A stretch of DNA of 6,088 nucleotides from an uncultured Brevundimonas sp. (GTDB taxonomy: Bacteria; Pseudomonadota; Alphaproteobacteria; Caulobacterales; Caulobacteraceae). Location: assembly GCA_946481405.1 (NCBI GenBank), contig CAMLNY010000086.1, forward strand, positions 1-6,088. The letters run 5' to 3'. The position numbers and the translations under genes are program-made. The notes below the pieces were generated by a model. That model did no database searches. It was not told where the DNA came from and saw only the letters and a list, made by a program, of their open reading frames with translations. This document shows, piece by piece, positions 1 to 5,539 of the stretch. Positions within the stretch are counted from its first letter, which is position 1; each line of letters opens with the position of its first letter.

Positions 1-585
1 GTGGATCGGCGACAGGGCCGCCGCCTCCCGCTCGTCCAGATCGAGCGCCGTGTTCAGCGAGGTCGGGATCAGGGGCTTCAGATCGAACACGCCCGAGATC
101 GCCACCGCCGCTGAGGCGCGCGCCTCGCTGAGCATGCAGGCCGCCATATGCCCGCCGGCGGAGTGGCCGAAGACCACGGGCCTCTTGCCGATTCTGGCGC
201 GGACCAGGTCCACCGCCTCGCGCACCGCCCGCACGATGCGACCCAGCTTCACGGCCGGAGCCAGGTCATAGGACGGGATGGCGACGCTGACGCCGTGCTG
301 CAGGAAGGCGGGGGCGACCCAGCTGAACCAGCTCTTGTCCAGCGCCTGCCAGTAGCCGCCGTGGAGGAAGACCACGACAGGCGCGTCCGGCCCGGCCTCG
401 AACAGGTCCATCACCTCGCGCTCGCCGGGGCCGTAGGGCAGGGCGGTCGGCGGATGGGCCGCGCGGGCGGCTTCGGCGTCCGCCTTCCACCGCGCCATGA
501 CGGCGGGATGGTCCGGGACGGCGGCGCGGTTGTTGTATTCCGCTTCCAGCCAGTCCGCCGAAGGCATGGGGGGCTTATCGCTCAC
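1..585 (-). CDS. Alpha/beta hydrolase, arylformamidase (kynurenine formamidase)-like, C-terminus cut by window edge
   Basis: The visible N-terminal 195 residues show an alpha/beta-hydrolase fold. There is an oxyanion-hole motif HGGYWQ near residues 75-80 and a nucleophile elbow GHSAGGH near 140-146, with Ser142 as the presumed catalytic nucleophile. The early segment EYNNRAAVPDHP and the later SGVFDLKPL and NTALDLDEREAAALSPIH resemble animal-type arylformamidases, which hydrolyse N-formylkynurenine to kynurenine and formate in tryptophan breakdown. The catalytic Asp and His lie beyond position 1 and cannot be checked. A cytoplasmic enzyme is expected, as no signal peptide is seen. I chose GTG at 585-583 because GGA sits 7 bases upstream; the alternative is ATG at 567-565, which has no ribosome binding site and loses only six residues. 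It is divergent from the small RAM-domain gene. Hydrolase membership is certain; the substrate is inferred, and a general carboxylesterase is the alternative. Confidence 0.85.
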   Translation of the reverse strand, partial: MSDKPPMPSADWLEAEYNNRAAVPDHPAVMARWKADAEAARAAHPPTALPYGPGEREVMDLFEAGPDAPVVVFLHGGYWQALDKSWFSWVAPAFLQHGVSVAIPSYDLAPAVKLGRIVRAVREAVDLVRARIGKRPVVFGHSAGGHMAACMLSEARASAAVAISGVFDLKPLIPTSLNTALDLDEREAAALSPIH

Positions 586-631
586 GTCCGCATCCGCTAC
601 TCAGACCCGCGAACACCGGGAGCCTTCCGCC

Positions 632-889
632 ATGATGACCGCCATCTTCGTCTTCATCAAATGCGAGCTGGGCCACGCCAACGACGTCGCCGCCGACATC
701 GTGGACAATGTCGAGAACGTCTCGGAGGTCTATTCGACCTCGGGCCAGTACGACCTGCTGGCCAAGTTCCAGCTGCCGAAGGAGATGGACATCGGCACCT
801 TTGTGACGAAGTCGGTCCAGACGCGTCCGCACATCCGCGACACCTTCACCGTCATCACCTTCTCGCCCTTCCTGCCCTCGCGGGTTTGA
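632..889 (+). CDS. Stand-alone Lrp/AsnC ligand-binding (RAM) domain protein, no DNA-binding domain
   Basis: This 85-residue protein begins MMTAIFVFIKCELGHANDVA and continues with VSEVYSTSGQYDLLAKFQLP and a terminal TFTVITFSPF strand. That is the alpha/beta RAM sandwich found at the C-terminus of Lrp/AsnC regulators. The helix-turn-helix that normally precedes it is missing, and an upstream in-frame extension to 497 lies in the divergent hydrolase gene and does not look like one. Known stand-alone RAM proteins oligomerise and bind amino acids or related small molecules; some may modulate full-length Lrp proteins. Here the ligand is unknown. ATG at 632 is preceded by GGGAG at 618-622 with a 9-base spacer; ATG at 635 is a possible alternative. 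Its 3' end overlaps the convergent membrane-protein gene by 35 bp. Placement beside an arylformamidase-like gene permits, but does not show, a role in aromatic amino acid sensing. Confidence 0.88.
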   Translation: MMTAIFVFIKCELGHANDVAADIVDNVENVSEVYSTSGQYDLLAKFQLPKEMDIGTFVTKSVQTRPHIRDTFTVITFSPFLPSRV

Positions 890-1376
890 CGGGCGCCGCA
901 TCGGCCGCGTCCTCGGCCTCGTCGTCGTCCCCGACCTTCTCCTCCACGGTCGCCGACAGGCGCTGGTAGACGCCAAGCCCGACCAGCACGAGAATCGACG
1001 CCACCAGCAGCGCGGTCGGATAGCCCATCTGCGTCACGTCCTCGCGCGCCGTCTTGAAGACCAGCACCAGCCCCTCGAGGAAGAGGGCGATGATGATGGT
1101 GGACAGGAATTTGGTCAGGCTGCGTCGCGCCTCGGCCGCGCTGCGCTTCTCGTTGCCGCGCCGAACCTCGTCCTCGAACAGGTATTTGGCCACGTCGAAG
1201 ACGGCGATGGCGACGATGACATAGCCGAGCACGTCCAGCACCGCGTCGGCGCCGGAAGCATCCGGACTGACGAATCCGCCCCACGCCTCCCGCAGGCCCA
1301 GCCCCACAAGCGCCAGCGCCAGAAGGGTCAGCAGCAGGCTGGCCAGGGCGAAAACGCCGCGCGTCACATAGGTCAT
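855..1376 (-). CDS. Membrane protein with four predicted transmembrane segments, function unknown
   Basis: I do not recognise a named family for this 173-residue protein. Hydrophobic stretches at about residues 7-28, 45-62, 90-108 and 120-138 predict four inner-membrane helices. Between helices 2 and 3 lies a charged cytoplasmic-type loop (FEDEVRRGNEKRSAAEARR, about 67-85). The tail is very acidic at 145-159 (EEKVGDDDEAED) and then basic at 164-173 (KPARAGRARR). The start at 1376 is well supported: the minus strand carries GGGAGGAAG (complement of 1384-1392), an excellent Shine-Dalgarno sequence, seven bases before ATG. The gene is divergent from the acyl-CoA dehydrogenase pair and convergent with the RAM-domain gene. 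Its last 11 codons and stop lie over the RAM gene's 3' end. The reading frame is certainly real given the start signal and clear membrane topology; nothing in the sequence assigns a substrate or partner. Confidence 0.85.
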   Translation of the reverse strand: MTYVTRGVFALASLLLTLLALALVGLGLREAWGGFVSPDASGADAVLDVLGYVIVAIAVFDVAKYLFEDEVRRGNEKRSAAEARRSLTKFLSTIIIALFLEGLVLVFKTAREDVTQMGYPTALLVASILVLVGLGVYQRLSATVEEKVGDDDEAEDAADAAPVKPARAGRARR

Positions 1377-1513
1377 GGCGAAGCTTCCTCCCTCGTGCGG
1401 TCACGAACGCGCGAAGCCTGTCGATGTTGCCCTTGCGTGACCGTGGCCAAACGCAACTGAACGCTGCTAACCTGCCGCCACAGACGCCGGCACAGGCGTC
1501 AGGGAGCACGCCC
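1377..1513. promoter_or_regulatory. Divergent intergenic region between membrane protein and acyl-CoA dehydrogenase operon
   Basis: This 137-bp gap must contain the promoters of both outward-facing genes. On the plus strand a GCTAACCT at 1466-1473 matches the first five positions of the Caulobacter-type -10 consensus GCTANAWC, but I see no good -35 at the expected distance. An in-frame extension of the dehydrogenase reading frame back to 1424 crosses this region. Its translation (NAANLPPQTPAQASGSTP) is low-complexity and unlike the family N-terminus, so I treat it as noncoding. No clear operator palindrome or riboswitch is visible. Confidence 0.4.
1384..1392 (-). promoter_or_regulatory. Strong Shine-Dalgarno for the four-helix membrane protein
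   Basis: On the minus strand this reads GGGAGGAAG, almost fully complementary to the 16S rRNA 3' end, seven bases before the ATG at 1376. It is the strongest ribosome binding site in the window and fixes the start of that gene. Confidence 0.7.
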
Positions 1514-2644
1514 ATGGCCGATCTGGAGACCTTCCGCGCCGAGACGCGCGCCTGGCTGGAGGCGAACTGCCCGGCCGAGTGCCGCGGCCCGCGCGACAAT
1601 GACGAGGACCGCGGCGGGGGCGGGCGCAATCCGACCTTCAAGACTCCCGCCCACAAACAGTGGCTGGACGTCATGGCCGCGCGCGGCTGGACGGCGCCCC
1701 AGTGGCCGACCGAATACGGCGGCGGCGGGCTCGACCGCGAAGAGGCCAAGATCCTGGCCTCGGAGATGCGGCGCATCGACGCCCAGATGCCGCTGTCGTC
1801 CTTCGGCATCTGGATGCTCGGGCCGGCGCTCCTGCAGTTCGGCACCGAGGAACAGAAGAAGCGCTTCCTGCCCGAGATCGTGCGCGGCGAGATCCGCTGG
1901 TGTCAGGGCTATTCCGAACCGGGCGCCGGCTCCGACCTGGCCGCCGTCCAGACCCGCGCCGAGGACAAGGGCGACCACTGGATCATCAACGGCCAGAAGA
2001 TCTGGACCTCCTACGCCGACAAGGCCGACTGGATCTTCTGCCTGATCCGCACGGACCCGGAGGCGCCCAAGCATCTGGGGATCTCCTTCGTCCTGTTCGA
2101 CATGGCCACGCCGGGCGTGACGACCAAGCCGATCGAGCTGATCTCGGGCAAGTCGGCCTTCTGCGAAACCTTCTTCGACGACGTGCGGGTGGAGAAGGAG
2201 AACCTCGTCGGGACGCTGAACCGGGGCTGGGACGTGGCCAAGGCCCTGCTGGCCCACGAGCGCACCATGATCGGCGCCGTCGGCGACATGGGCCGCCCGA
2301 TGAGCCAGGTCGCGGTCGATTCCATCGGTCTGGACGACACGGGCCGTCTCGACGAGCCTATGCTGCGCGCGAAGATCGCCGAGCTGGAAATCGACGCCGC
2401 CGCCTTCCGCCTGTCGATGGAACGGGTGGGCGATCAGGTGAAGGCCAAACAGGTCTCGCCCGCCATTGCCTCCATGCTGAAATACTACGGTTCGGAGCTG
2501 AACAAGCGCCGCCACGAACTGGCCATGGCCGCCGGCGGCTCGGACGCCCTGGAGTGGGAGGGGGAGCGGTCGCGCGAGGGCGGGACCAGCGAGGTCCAGC
2601 TGAACATCATCGCCAAACACCTGCTTCAGCTGCCGGGAGCCTGA
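1514..2644 (+). CDS. Acyl-CoA dehydrogenase, catalytic (large) subunit of a probable heteromeric enzyme
   Basis: This 376-residue flavoprotein of the acyl-CoA dehydrogenase family should oxidise an acyl-CoA to the 2,3-enoyl-CoA and pass electrons to ETF. The family signature SEPGAGSD is at residues 134-141, followed by the flavin-contacting NGQKIWTSYADKADW segment. In the C-terminal domain AHERTMIG places Glu249 where isovaleryl-CoA dehydrogenase has its catalytic base. The classical MCAD base position is Gly in EGGTSEVQ (355-362), as expected for the Glu249-type enzymes. The RxQFG and QxxGGxG segments that complete the neighbouring FAD site are not present. The EYGGGGLD and GRNPTF stretches resemble pimeloyl-CoA dehydrogenase large subunits (PimC-like). 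ATG 1514 was chosen because AGGGAG lies at 1501-1506 with a 7-base spacer and the protein then begins like the family. Only 4 bp separate it from the second subunit. Exact acyl substrate is unknown. Confidence 0.93.
   Translation: MADLETFRAETRAWLEANCPAECRGPRDNDEDRGGGGRNPTFKTPAHKQWLDVMAARGWTAPQWPTEYGGGGLDREEAKILASEMRRIDAQMPLSSFGIWMLGPALLQFGTEEQKKRFLPEIVRGEIRWCQGYSEPGAGSDLAAVQTRAEDKGDHWIINGQKIWTSYADKADWIFCLIRTDPEAPKHLGISFVLFDMATPGVTTKPIELISGKSAFCETFFDDVRVEKENLVGTLNRGWDVAKALLAHERTMIGAVGDMGRPMSQVAVDSIGLDDTGRLDEPMLRAKIAELEIDAAAFRLSMERVGDQVKAKQVSPAIASMLKYYGSELNKRRHELAMAAGGSDALEWEGERSREGGTSEVQLNIIAKHLLQLPGA
2635..2639 (+). promoter_or_regulatory. Ribosome binding site of the second dehydrogenase subunit, inside the first gene
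   Basis: GGGAG lies within the last codons of the upstream gene, nine bases before the ATG at 2649, so both genes must be on one transcript and are probably translationally coupled. This supports matched production of the two subunits. Confidence 0.6.
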
Positions 2645-2648
2645 GCCC

Positions 2649-3770
2649 ATGCCCCTGATCCTCACTGAAGAACAGACGATGCTGAAGGACGCCGCGAACG
2701 GCTTCCTGAGCGAGAACGCGCCTGTCGCCCATCTGCGCAAGCTGCGGGACGACCGCGATCCCGACGGCCTGTCGCGCGACCTGTGGCGGGCGTTCGGCGA
2801 GATGGGCTTCGCCGGCGTCATCATTCCGGAAGAGCACGGCGGCTCGGGTCTCGGCGCGGTCGAGGCCGGGATCGTGGCCGAGGGGCTGGGGCGCAATCTG
2901 ACGCCGTCGCCGTTCTTCGGCTCCGGCATCCTGTCGGCGCGGCTCCTGATGGACGGCGCCTCGGCGGCGCAGAAGGCGGCCTGGCTTCCCAAGATCGCGG
3001 CAGGCGAGGCGATCCTGTCGCTGGCCCTCGACGAGGGTCCGAAGCACCAGCCGTCGCGCATCGCCACGACGGCCGAACGCAGCGGCAACGGGTTCAAACT
3101 GAACGGCGCCAAGGGCTTCGTGCTGGACGGCCATATCGCCGACGCCCTGATCGTGGCGGCGAAGACGCAGGAGGGGACGAGCTTCTTCCTCGTCGATCCG
3201 AAGACGGCGGGCGTGGAGATCGAGCGCACCGTCATGGTCGACGCCCATAACGCCGCCCGTATCGTCCTGACTGATGTGCAGGTCGACGCCGACGCCCTGA
3301 TCGGCGAAGCGGGCGCAGGCGACGCCCTGCTGGACGGCGCGCTGAACCTCGGCCGCGCCTGCGCCGCCGCCTGCCTGACCGGCGCGGGGGATCAGGCCTT
3401 CCTGATCACCGTCGAATACCTGAAGACCCGCAAGCAGTTCGGCAAGCACATCGGCGAGTTCCAGGCGCTGCAGCATCGAGCCGCCCACCTGTTCACCGAG
3501 CTGGAACTGGCCAAGGCCGCCGTGATCGGCGCCCTGCAACGCCTCGACGCCGGCGCGCCCAAGGCTGATCTCGCCGTCTCCGTCGCCAAGGCCAAGGCCG
3601 GCCGCGTCGCCGAACTGGCCGTCCAGGAAGCGGTCCAGATGCACGGCGGCGTCGGCATGACCGACGAGTTCGACGTGGGCCTGTACATGAAGCGCGTCCG
3701 GGTGCTGAACGAACTGCTCGGCGACGCGGGCTTCCATGCGGAGAAGCTGGCTCGGGCGGGCGGATACTAG
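2649..3770 (+). CDS. Acyl-CoA dehydrogenase family, small (structural/FAD-completing) subunit
   Basis: This 373-residue protein has the full acyl-CoA dehydrogenase layout: helical N-terminus with MGFAGVIIPEEHGGSGLG, a beta domain, and a helical C-terminus. Where active family members have SEPGAGSD it has the degenerate DEGPKHQPS (residues 128-136), and no Glu is obvious at the isovaleryl-type base position (LNLGRACAAA). It keeps the motifs that reach into the partner's FAD site: TRKQFG at 260-265 and QMHGGVG at 330-336. It is therefore likely to be the non-catalytic partner of the preceding protein, as in PimC/PimD-type and mycobacterial FadE pairs that form alpha2beta2 enzymes. The closing segment LYMKRVRVLNELLGD is a typical family C-terminus. 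Start ATG 2649 follows the upstream stop by 4 bp and has GGGAG at 2635-2639. Family assignment is secure; the subunit role is inferred from motif distribution. Confidence 0.92.
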   Translation: MPLILTEEQTMLKDAANGFLSENAPVAHLRKLRDDRDPDGLSRDLWRAFGEMGFAGVIIPEEHGGSGLGAVEAGIVAEGLGRNLTPSPFFGSGILSARLLMDGASAAQKAAWLPKIAAGEAILSLALDEGPKHQPSRIATTAERSGNGFKLNGAKGFVLDGHIADALIVAAKTQEGTSFFLVDPKTAGVEIERTVMVDAHNAARIVLTDVQVDADALIGEAGAGDALLDGALNLGRACAAACLTGAGDQAFLITVEYLKTRKQFGKHIGEFQALQHRAAHLFTELELAKAAVIGALQRLDAGAPKADLAVSVAKAKAGRVAELAVQEAVQMHGGVGMTDEFDVGLYMKRVRVLNELLGDAGFHAEKLARAGGY

Positions 3771-3776
3771 CGCGCC

Positions 3777-3805
3777 TTCACCCACGGCGGCAGACGGGCT
3801 AAGTC
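3777..3805 (+). promoter_or_regulatory. Candidate promoter for hmgA (Caulobacter housekeeping type)
   Basis: TTCACCC (3777-3783), 14 bases, then GCTAAGTC (3798-3805). Against the Caulobacter housekeeping consensus TTGACGS-N10-14-GCTANAWC this matches 5 of 7 and 7 of 8 positions with allowed spacing. It lies in the 54-bp gap after the dehydrogenase pair, so hmgA may have its own promoter as well as readthrough. The predicted transcript start would fall just at the Shine-Dalgarno sequence (AGGGAG, 3812-3817), giving a very short leader, which lowers my confidence. Confidence 0.35.
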
Positions 3806-3824
3806 GGCGTCAGGGAGACCCTGC

Positions 3825-5123
3825 ATGACGCTGAACAGCGCGACCTACCTCACCGGCTTCGGCAATCATTTCGCGACGGAGGCCGTCCCCGGCGCCCTGC
3901 CGGTGGGCCGGAACTCGCCGCAGAAGACGCCGATGGGCCTCTATGCCGAACAGCTCAGCGGCACAGCCTTCACCGCGCCGCGCGTCGAGAACCGCCGCAG
4001 CTGGCTCTATCGCCTGCGCCCGTCAGCCCAGCATCCGGCCTATCAACCGTTCGATCAGGGCCGCGTCCGCTCCGGCCCCTTCCACGACGCTCCGCCCAGC
4101 CCCAACCGCATGCGCTGGGATCCTCTGCCCCTTCCTGCCGAACCGACCGACTGGGTCGAGGGTCTGGTCACCTATGGCGGCAACGGCGATGCGGAGGCCC
4201 AGGTCGGGGTCGGCGTCCACCTGTATGCCGCCAACCGGTCCATGACCGACCGCGTCTTCTATTGCGCCGACGGCGAGTTGCTGATCGTCCCGCAACAGGG
4301 CGAGCATCTGGTCTTCACCGAGTTCGGACGCATCGAGGCCGGGCCGGGCCATATCGTCGTCATCCCGCGCGGCGTGCGGTTCCGGGTCGAGTGCGATGCG
4401 CCCATCCGCGGCTATGTCTGCGAGAACTACGGCGCGCCGTTCCGCCTGCCGGACCTCGGCCCCATCGGCTCCAACGGCCTGGCCAATCCGCGCGATTTCG
4501 AGGCGCCCGTCGCGGCCTTTGAGGACGTCGATCGTCCCACCGAATGCATCCAGAAATACGCGGGCCGCCTCTGGGTCACGACCTTCGACCACTCGCCGCT
4601 GGATGTGGTCGCCTGGCACGGCAACAACGCGCCGTATCGCTGGGATACGGCCCGGTTCAACACCATCGGCACGGTCAGCTTCGACCATCCCGACCCGTCG
4701 ATCTTCACGGTCCTGACCTCGCCCAGCGACACGCCCGGCACGGCCAACTGCGACTTCGTCATCTTCCCGCCGCGCTGGATGGTGGCCGAGGACACCTTCC
4801 GCCCGCCGTGGTTCCACCGGAACGTCATGAGCGAGTTCATGGGACTGGTGACGGGCGAGTACGACGCCAAGGAGGGCGGCTTCGCCCCCGGCGGCGCGTC
4901 CCTGCACAACTGCATGAGCGGCCACGGCCCGGATCAGGCCAGCTATGACAAGGCCGTCGCGGCCGACCTGAAACCGGTCAAGCTCGAGAACACTTTGGCC
5001 TTCATGTTCGAGACCCGTTTCCCCATCCGCACCACGGAATGGGCGCAAACGAGCCCGACGATGCAGCTCGACTACGATGACGTCTGGACCGGCTTCGCCA
5101 AGGGCGACATCGACCGCAAATAA
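3825..5123 (+). CDS. hmgA: Homogentisate 1,2-dioxygenase
   Basis: This complete 432-residue enzyme opens the aromatic ring of homogentisate with O2, giving 4-maleylacetoacetate, the central step of tyrosine and phenylalanine catabolism; it is a cytoplasmic non-haem Fe(II) hexamer. The N-terminus [13 protein letters not shown] and [15 protein letters not shown] are family hallmarks. The iron ligands line up with the human enzyme: His331 (WFHRN), Glu337 (MSEFMG) and His367 (SGHGPD), and the acid-base His288 lies in [17 protein letters not shown]. Length is normal for bacterial members and nothing is missing. ATG 3825 has AGGGAG at 3812-3817 with a 7-base spacer. It lies 54 bp after the dehydrogenase pair and 9 bp before a small secreted protein. 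Other tyrosine-pathway genes (hpd, maiA, fahA) are not in this window. Confidence 0.98.
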   Translation: MTLNSATYLTGFGNHFATEAVPGALPVGRNSPQKTPMGLYAEQLSGTAFTAPRVENRRSWLYRLRPSAQHPAYQPFDQGRVRSGPFHDAPPSPNRMRWDPLPLPAEPTDWVEGLVTYGGNGDAEAQVGVGVHLYAANRSMTDRVFYCADGELLIVPQQGEHLVFTEFGRIEAGPGHIVVIPRGVRFRVECDAPIRGYVCENYGAPFRLPDLGPIGSNGLANPRDFEAPVAAFEDVDRPTECIQKYAGRLWVTTFDHSPLDVVAWHGNNAPYRWDTARFNTIGTVSFDHPDPSIFTVLTSPSDTPGTANCDFVIFPPRWMVAEDTFRPPWFHRNVMSEFMGLVTGEYDAKEGGFAPGGASLHNCMSGHGPDQASYDKAVAADLKPVKLENTLAFMFETRFPIRTTEWAQTSPTMQLDYDDVWTGFAKGDIDRK

Positions 5124-5126
5124 GGA
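5122..5126 (+). promoter_or_regulatory. Ribosome binding site overlapping the hmgA stop codon
   Basis: AAGGA begins inside the TAA stop of hmgA (5121-5123) and stands six bases before the ATG at 5133. This ties expression of the small cysteine-rich protein to the hmgA transcript and supports translational coupling. Confidence 0.55.
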
Positions 5127-5132
5127 CCTCCC

Positions 5133-5498
5133 ATGCGCCTCCTCGCCACCCTCGCCCTCACGGTCTCGATCGGGACCGCCGCGTGTTCTCCCATGGCTGA
5201 GCAGGCCCCCGACGGCGCGACGGCAGGCCAGTCCGCCGAGGCGGCGTGCGCCGCGCAGAACGGGACGCTCCAGCGCGTCGGTCGCCTGCAGACGGTCCAG
5301 TGCGTGATCGCCTACGCCGACGCCGGCAAGCGCTGCACCGACGGCGACCAGTGCGGCGGCGACTGCCTGCTGCCCGAGGGAACCAGCGTCGCGCCGGGTG
5401 CTGCGGCGGCCGGTGTCTGCGCGCCGACCTCGAATCGCTTCGGCTGCGCCACCCGCGTCGAAGACGGCAAGGCCGGCCCGACCCTCTGCGTCGACTGA
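5133..5498 (+). CDS. Small secreted cysteine-rich protein, probable lipoprotein, function unknown
   Basis: The 121-residue product starts with a short signal sequence (MRLLATLALTVSIGTAACSP). Cys18 could be the lipidated residue, although the -3 position is Thr rather than the usual Leu, so cleavage by signal peptidase I is an alternative. The mature part contains eight further cysteines (39, 57, 68, 74, 78, 96, 105, 119), an even number consistent with disulphides in the periplasm. The best-conserved-looking core is YADAGKRCTDGDQCGGDCLL, about 61-80. I do not recognise a named domain. The gene begins 9 bp after hmgA with its Shine-Dalgarno inside the hmgA stop, so it is probably co-transcribed; a functional link to homogentisate metabolism is not evident. 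The envelope location is well supported, the function is not. Confidence 0.85.
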   Translation: MRLLATLALTVSIGTAACSPMAEQAPDGATAGQSAEAACAAQNGTLQRVGRLQTVQCVIAYADAGKRCTDGDQCGGDCLLPEGTSVAPGAAAAGVCAPTSNRFGCATRVEDGKAGPTLCVD

Positions 5499-5508
5499 TC
5501 GCGACGCA
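5487..5508. other. Short inverted repeat across the stop codon of the cysteine-rich protein gene
   Basis: TGCGTCG (5487-5493) pairs with CGACGCA (5502-5508) around an 8-base loop that contains the TGA stop. No T-run follows, so it is not a classical intrinsic terminator; it could be a weak transcript-end or mRNA-stabilising hairpin, or chance in GC-rich DNA. Confidence 0.3.
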
Positions 5509-5522
5509 TCCGGCGGGGTCGT

Positions 5523-5530
5523 GCTAGCGT
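5523..5530 (+). promoter_or_regulatory. Candidate -10 element for the DUF1295 gene, possible leaderless transcript
   Basis: GCTAGCGT matches the GCTA core of the Caulobacter -10 consensus and sits ten bases before the ATG at 5540, so transcription could start at or near the start codon. GCGACGC at 5501-5507 could be a weak -35 with 15-base spacing. No Shine-Dalgarno sequence precedes the ATG, consistent with a leaderless mRNA. Confidence 0.35.
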
Positions 5531-5539
5531 TGCTTTCGC

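Noticed and set aside
497..631. N-terminal extension of the RAM-domain protein that might have supplied a DNA-binding domain
   Set aside because: It overlaps the divergent hydrolase start, contains no helix-turn-helix-like pattern, and ATG 632 has a suitable GGGAG upstream.
1424..1513. N-terminal extension of the first dehydrogenase by 30 codons
   Set aside because: The extension is low-complexity with no homology to the family N-terminus, whereas ATG 1514 has a good ribosome binding site and gives a normal start.
730..1845. 371-codon minus-strand frame spanning the membrane protein gene and the start of the dehydrogenase
   Set aside because: It conflicts with three better-supported genes, including one with a near-perfect Shine-Dalgarno sequence, and shows no domain.
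1499..3235. Long open frame of 578 codons on the minus strand across both dehydrogenase genes
   Set aside because: It lies entirely opposite two clearly real genes, its translation is low-complexity and rich in Arg, Gly, His and Ala, and no domain is recognisable. Such frames are expected opposite GC-rich genes.
2607..3785. 392-codon minus-strand frame opposite the second dehydrogenase gene
   Set aside because: It mirrors the codon pattern of the plus-strand gene and has no family resemblance or ribosome binding site; treated as an antisense shadow.
3771..3824. Intrinsic terminator between the dehydrogenase pair and hmgA
   Set aside because: No stem followed by a T-run can be drawn in the 54-bp gap.
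4023..5048. 341-codon minus-strand frame opposite hmgA
   Set aside because: It is opposite a gene with all catalytic residues intact, and its sequence is repetitive in Asp, Gly, Arg and Val with no motif.
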